Below are positions 61,364-64,000 of a DNA stretch of 64,000 nt, piece by piece. The notes below the pieces were generated by a model. The model ran no database searches and was not told the origin of the DNA. It saw only the letters and a list, made by a program, of their open reading frames with translations. The first letter of the stretch is position 1, and each line of letters opens with the position of its first letter. Source of the DNA: Natranaerofaba carboxydovora (lineage in GTDB: Bacteria; Bacillota; Natranaerobiia; Natranaerobiales; Natranaerofabaceae); assembly GCF_022539405.1 (NCBI RefSeq), contig NZ_CP054394.1, forward strand, positions 1,744,501-1,808,500, given 5' to 3'. A program made the translations under genes and the position numbers.

Positions 61364-61546
61364 CTCCTTTTTATATTACTTAACTTTTACATTTTTATCA
61401 TTTACATAGCAAAACAGTTTTATTATAATTCAACATTCATTCAAAAACTTCTTTTAATTTTCGGATAAGTTGCTTCCGTTAGATGTTGACTCTATACAAT
61501 ATCATGTTAGAATATAGCTAAGTGTGTTTAAAGGGAGGGAAAGACC

Positions 61547-62095
61547 ATGTTAGAACTATCCAAGGAAGAAATAGAAACTGTGCAGAAAGTAGCTGACAGC
61601 ATTTTAAATGAGTTTGAAAACACTCCGGAGAATTTGATTCCTATTTTGCAAAATTTACAAGACAGGCTTCAATATGTTCCTGGCCCTGCTATGGAAAAGG
61701 TTGCAGAATCATTAGATATTCCAGAAGTTGATGTCTTTGAAGTTGTAACCTTTTATAATCAATTTCGTTTATACCCACCAGGCGAAAACCAATTTAAGGT
61801 TTGCATGGGCACCGCCTGTTATATGGTGGGAGGCGAAATAGCTTTAGATTCTTTTGAAAGAAGACTAGATATAAAAGAAGGTGAAACTACTGAAGATCGT
61901 AAGTACGGTTTAGAGAGGGTAGCATGTGTAGGATGTTGTTCTATGGCTCCTGTAGTCGTAGTAAACGACAAGATTGAAGGTCATGTTACACCTACTCGTG
62001 TAGATGGACTTTTATTTTCACATGACGAGGACAAAAAAGAAAATAATACTGATGAAAAATCTGATGACAAACCAAAGGAAGGGGAAGAAAAATGA
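61547..62095 (+). CDS. NuoE-like [2Fe-2S] subunit (HndA type)
   Basis: 182 residues of the 24-kDa subunit family. The thioredoxin-like [2Fe-2S] site is visible as CMGTACYMVGG with the second pair in VACVGCCSMAP. An acidic Glu/Asp/Lys-rich tail (about 30 residues) follows the fold. ATG of the next gene overlaps its stop (ATGA). Partner of the NuoF-like flavoprotein; with it, likely the NAD(H)-handling half of a bifurcating hydrogenase or formate dehydrogenase. Confidence 0.9.
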   Translation: MLELSKEEIETVQKVADSILNEFENTPENLIPILQNLQDRLQYVPGPAMEKVAESLDIPEVDVFEVVTFYNQFRLYPPGENQFKVCMGTACYMVGGEIALDSFERRLDIKEGETTEDRKYGLERVACVGCCSMAPVVVVNDKIEGHVTPTRVDGLLFSHDEDKKENNTDEKSDDKPKEGEEK

Positions 62096-64000
62096 GCAGT
62101 ACTTCCATTGAACAAAAATTTCAAAATATTAAAAAAGAAGCAGAAGAAAATATAGCTTCGTTAGATGATAAAACGGTTATATATGTTGGCTCTGCATCAT
62201 GTGGTCTTGCAGCAGGTGCTAAAGAGGTTAAAGATGCTTTTATTAATAAGTTAGATGAAAACAATATAGAAGCTGAGGTAAAAGAAGTCGGTTGCATGGG
62301 ATTTTGTTATGCTGAACCGATAATATTCATATCTAGACCTGGTTTTCCTACTTTAGTCTATGGATATGTTGATGAAGGCCTCGTAGAGAGTCTGATCAAA
62401 AATTATTTGATTGAAGATGATCCTTGCTTTGAGTTTGCATTAGTAGCTACTGAAGTGAACGACTTTTTTCCTACTTTTGCTGATTTTCCGAGAGGGGTTT
62501 ATGAAGAAAAACAAATTCTAAATGAATGCGGCTTTATAGATCCAGAAGAAATCGACCATTATGTTTCCCGAGACGGCTATCAAGCTTTGTCAAAAGCTCT
62601 ATCCTCTAGTCCAGTGGAAATTTTGGAAGAGGTAAAAAATGCAAACTTAAGAGGAAGAGGTGGTGCAGGTTTTCCGGCAGGTAAAAAATGGGAAGCTTGC
62701 CTGAGTAACGATGGAGATGAGCGCTATGTCATCTGTAATGCTGACGAAGGGGACCCTGGTGCCTTTATGGACCGAATAATGCTTGAATCTAATCCCCACA
62801 TGGTAATTGAGGGAATGGTCCTTTGTGCTTATACTATAGGTGCCAAGAAAGGTTATCTTTACATTAGATCTGAATATCCTCAAGCCGTAAAAAAAGTTCA
62901 GAAGGCAATAGAGCAGGCAAAAGAAAAGAACCTGCTTGGTGATTCTATACTAGGAAGCGACTTTTCCTTTGACTTAGAAGTCTTTCAAGGTGCCGGAGCT
63001 TTTGTCTGTGGAGAAGCTACGGCTTTGATCGAGTCAATGGAAGGTGGTTCCGGGATACCTCAGACAAGACCACCAAGAATGGCCCAGTCAGGATATAAGG
63101 ACAAGCCTACTGTTCTAAATAACGTAAAAACCTTTGCCTATGTACCTTTAATTATAAATAATGGCTCTGACTGGTTCAAATCTACAGGAACTGAAGGTAA
63201 CCCAGGCACAGCTGTTTTTGCCTTAGTTGGTAAAATTAATAATACAGGCCTAGTAGAAGTTCCAATGGGTACCACCCTTCGTACTCTAATTTATGACGTA
63301 GGAGAAGGCATACCCGGAGAAAAAGAATTTAAAGCAGTCCAAATCGGGGGTCCTTCCGGGGGTTGTCTCCCTGAATCAGCTTTGGATATCCCTATTGACT
63401 TTGATTCACTTGGAGAAGCAGGCGCAATGATGGGCTCTGGCGGCCTAGTTGTTATGGACGAAAATGACTGTATGGTTACAGTAGCTAAGTATTTTCTTGA
63501 ATTCACCCAACAGGAATCCTGCGGCAAATGTACTTTCTGTCGCCTTGGCACCAAGCAAATGCTTGATATTTTGACAGATATCACTAAAGGCGAAGGCACC
63601 TTGGAATCGCTCGAATTATTAGAAGAGCTAGCAGTTGACATTAAAGATGGGTCATTATGTAATCTTGGTAAGACAGCACCAAATCCTGTTTTGACTACCC
63701 TGCGTTATTTTAAAGATGAATATCTAGCTCATATTAATGATGGGGTCTGCCCTGCCAAAATGTGTCAGGACTTAATAGTATATTATATCGTTCCCGAAAG
63801 ATGCAGTAAACTTTGCAGTGCTTGTGTTGGTAGCTGTCCTACTGAAGCTATTTATACTAGAGATGATGGTCTAAAAGCTATCGAGCAAGAAAAATGTGTT
63901 AAGTGTGACAATTGCCTAAAAGCTTGTCCACCTGAATATTACGCAGTCGAAAAGCTATCACCTCCTGAAAAGCTTAAAGAACTTGAAGAAAAGGAAGGGA
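62092..64000 (+). CDS. NuoF-like flavoprotein (HndC type), 3' end outside window
   Basis: About 636 residues visible, no stop before the window end. N-terminal thioredoxin-like [2Fe-2S]-like domain (SASCGLAAG; VGCMGFCYAEP). FMN/NADH domain with RGRGGAGFPAGKKWEA and GAGAFVCGEATALIESMEGG. [4Fe-4S] motif ESCGKCTFCRLGTKQ. C-terminal ferredoxin-like domain with CSKLCSACVGSCP and CVKCDNCLKACP. This is the 65-kDa-type subunit of bifurcating hydrogenases or formate dehydrogenases. The catalytic subunit would lie beyond the window. Confidence 0.92.
   Translation, partial: MSSTSIEQKFQNIKKEAEENIASLDDKTVIYVGSASCGLAAGAKEVKDAFINKLDENNIEAEVKEVGCMGFCYAEPIIFISRPGFPTLVYGYVDEGLVESLIKNYLIEDDPCFEFALVATEVNDFFPTFADFPRGVYEEKQILNECGFIDPEEIDHYVSRDGYQALSKALSSSPVEILEEVKNANLRGRGGAGFPAGKKWEACLSNDGDERYVICNADEGDPGAFMDRIMLESNPHMVIEGMVLCAYTIGAKKGYLYIRSEYPQAVKKVQKAIEQAKEKNLLGDSILGSDFSFDLEVFQGAGAFVCGEATALIESMEGGSGIPQTRPPRMAQSGYKDKPTVLNNVKTFAYVPLIINNGSDWFKSTGTEGNPGTAVFALVGKINNTGLVEVPMGTTLRTLIYDVGEGIPGEKEFKAVQIGGPSGGCLPESALDIPIDFDSLGEAGAMMGSGGLVVMDENDCMVTVAKYFLEFTQQESCGKCTFCRLGTKQMLDILTDITKGEGTLESLELLEELAVDIKDGSLCNLGKTAPNPVLTTLRYFKDEYLAHINDGVCPAKMCQDLIVYYIVPERCSKLCSACVGSCPTEAIYTRDDGLKAIEQEKCVKCDNCLKACPPEYYAVEKLSPPEKLKELEEKEG

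Noticed and set aside
62647..62883. Minus-strand frames within the NuoF-like gene
   Set aside because: They are shadows of the true plus-strand frame, which runs unbroken from 62092 to the window end.

Overview
The window is AT-rich DNA from an anaerobic, endospore-forming low-GC Firmicute. Spore formation is shown by a complete gerA-type germination operon and a CotJC-like Mn catalase. Anaerobic life is shown by a selenocysteine-containing proline-reductase protein, a lactate/Etf operon, a NuoE/NuoF-type pair and class I (oxygen-labile) fumarase. The mix of gene content suggests a clostridial lineage such as Natranaerobiales; that placement is an inference, since there is no rRNA here.

Layout: 1-4850 (+) holds the end of a glutaminase gene, proC-proB-proA and an HDAC-family deacetylase. 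4889-8784 (mostly -) holds an orphan holin-like gene, a PrdA-PrdB-type fusion read through an in-frame UGA (selenocysteine), five tRNA genes with their own promoter and terminator, and rex. 9053-21450 (-) holds a GalT-like gene, then a long operon read fumA-fumB-two small membrane genes-duplicated permease-three Fe-S membrane proteins-frdB-frdA-sucC-sucD, preceded by a CBS gene. This operon would convert malate or fumarate to succinate and connect it to succinyl-CoA. It has no cytochrome b anchor; in its place are membrane proteins with six predicted [4Fe-4S] sites and an RnfG-like flavin domain. 21617-24102 holds Mn catalase and small genes. 24174-31495 (-) is a lactate-utilisation cluster (etfB, etfA, FAD dehydrogenase, lactate permease, LarA-like racemase, FadR-type regulator) resembling the electron-confurcating lct operon of Acetobacterium.

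31810-47006 holds a GNAT gene, a CapA-like protein, a metal-exporting P-type ATPase with its ArsR regulator, a radical-SAM DNA-repair pair, a CPA2 antiporter, the gerA operon, trkA and an epimerase. At 47098-47444 (-) a c-di-GMP-I riboswitch plus terminator precedes a single 62-residue protein gene. 47735-50914 is a three-gene cassette (tiny membrane protein, methyltransferase, membrane phosphatase/sulfatase-fold protein). 51004-53279 holds a zinc-ribbon gene, a metallo-hydrolase, pyrophosphatase and Asp23. 54026-60553 is a polyhydroxyalkanoate (PHA) locus with class III phaE-phaC-phaB plus a second, oppositely oriented phaB-phaC pair and a depolymerase-like gene. 61547 to the end is a NuoE/NuoF-type pair, the second cut by the window edge.

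Points most worth a second look: the fumarate reductase operon with its unfamiliar membrane module, the PrdA-PrdB selenoprotein fusion, the c-di-GMP switch on a tiny gene, the second phaC whose only full-length start is AUA, and an intergenic repeat found at 39 kb and again at 60.6 kb.
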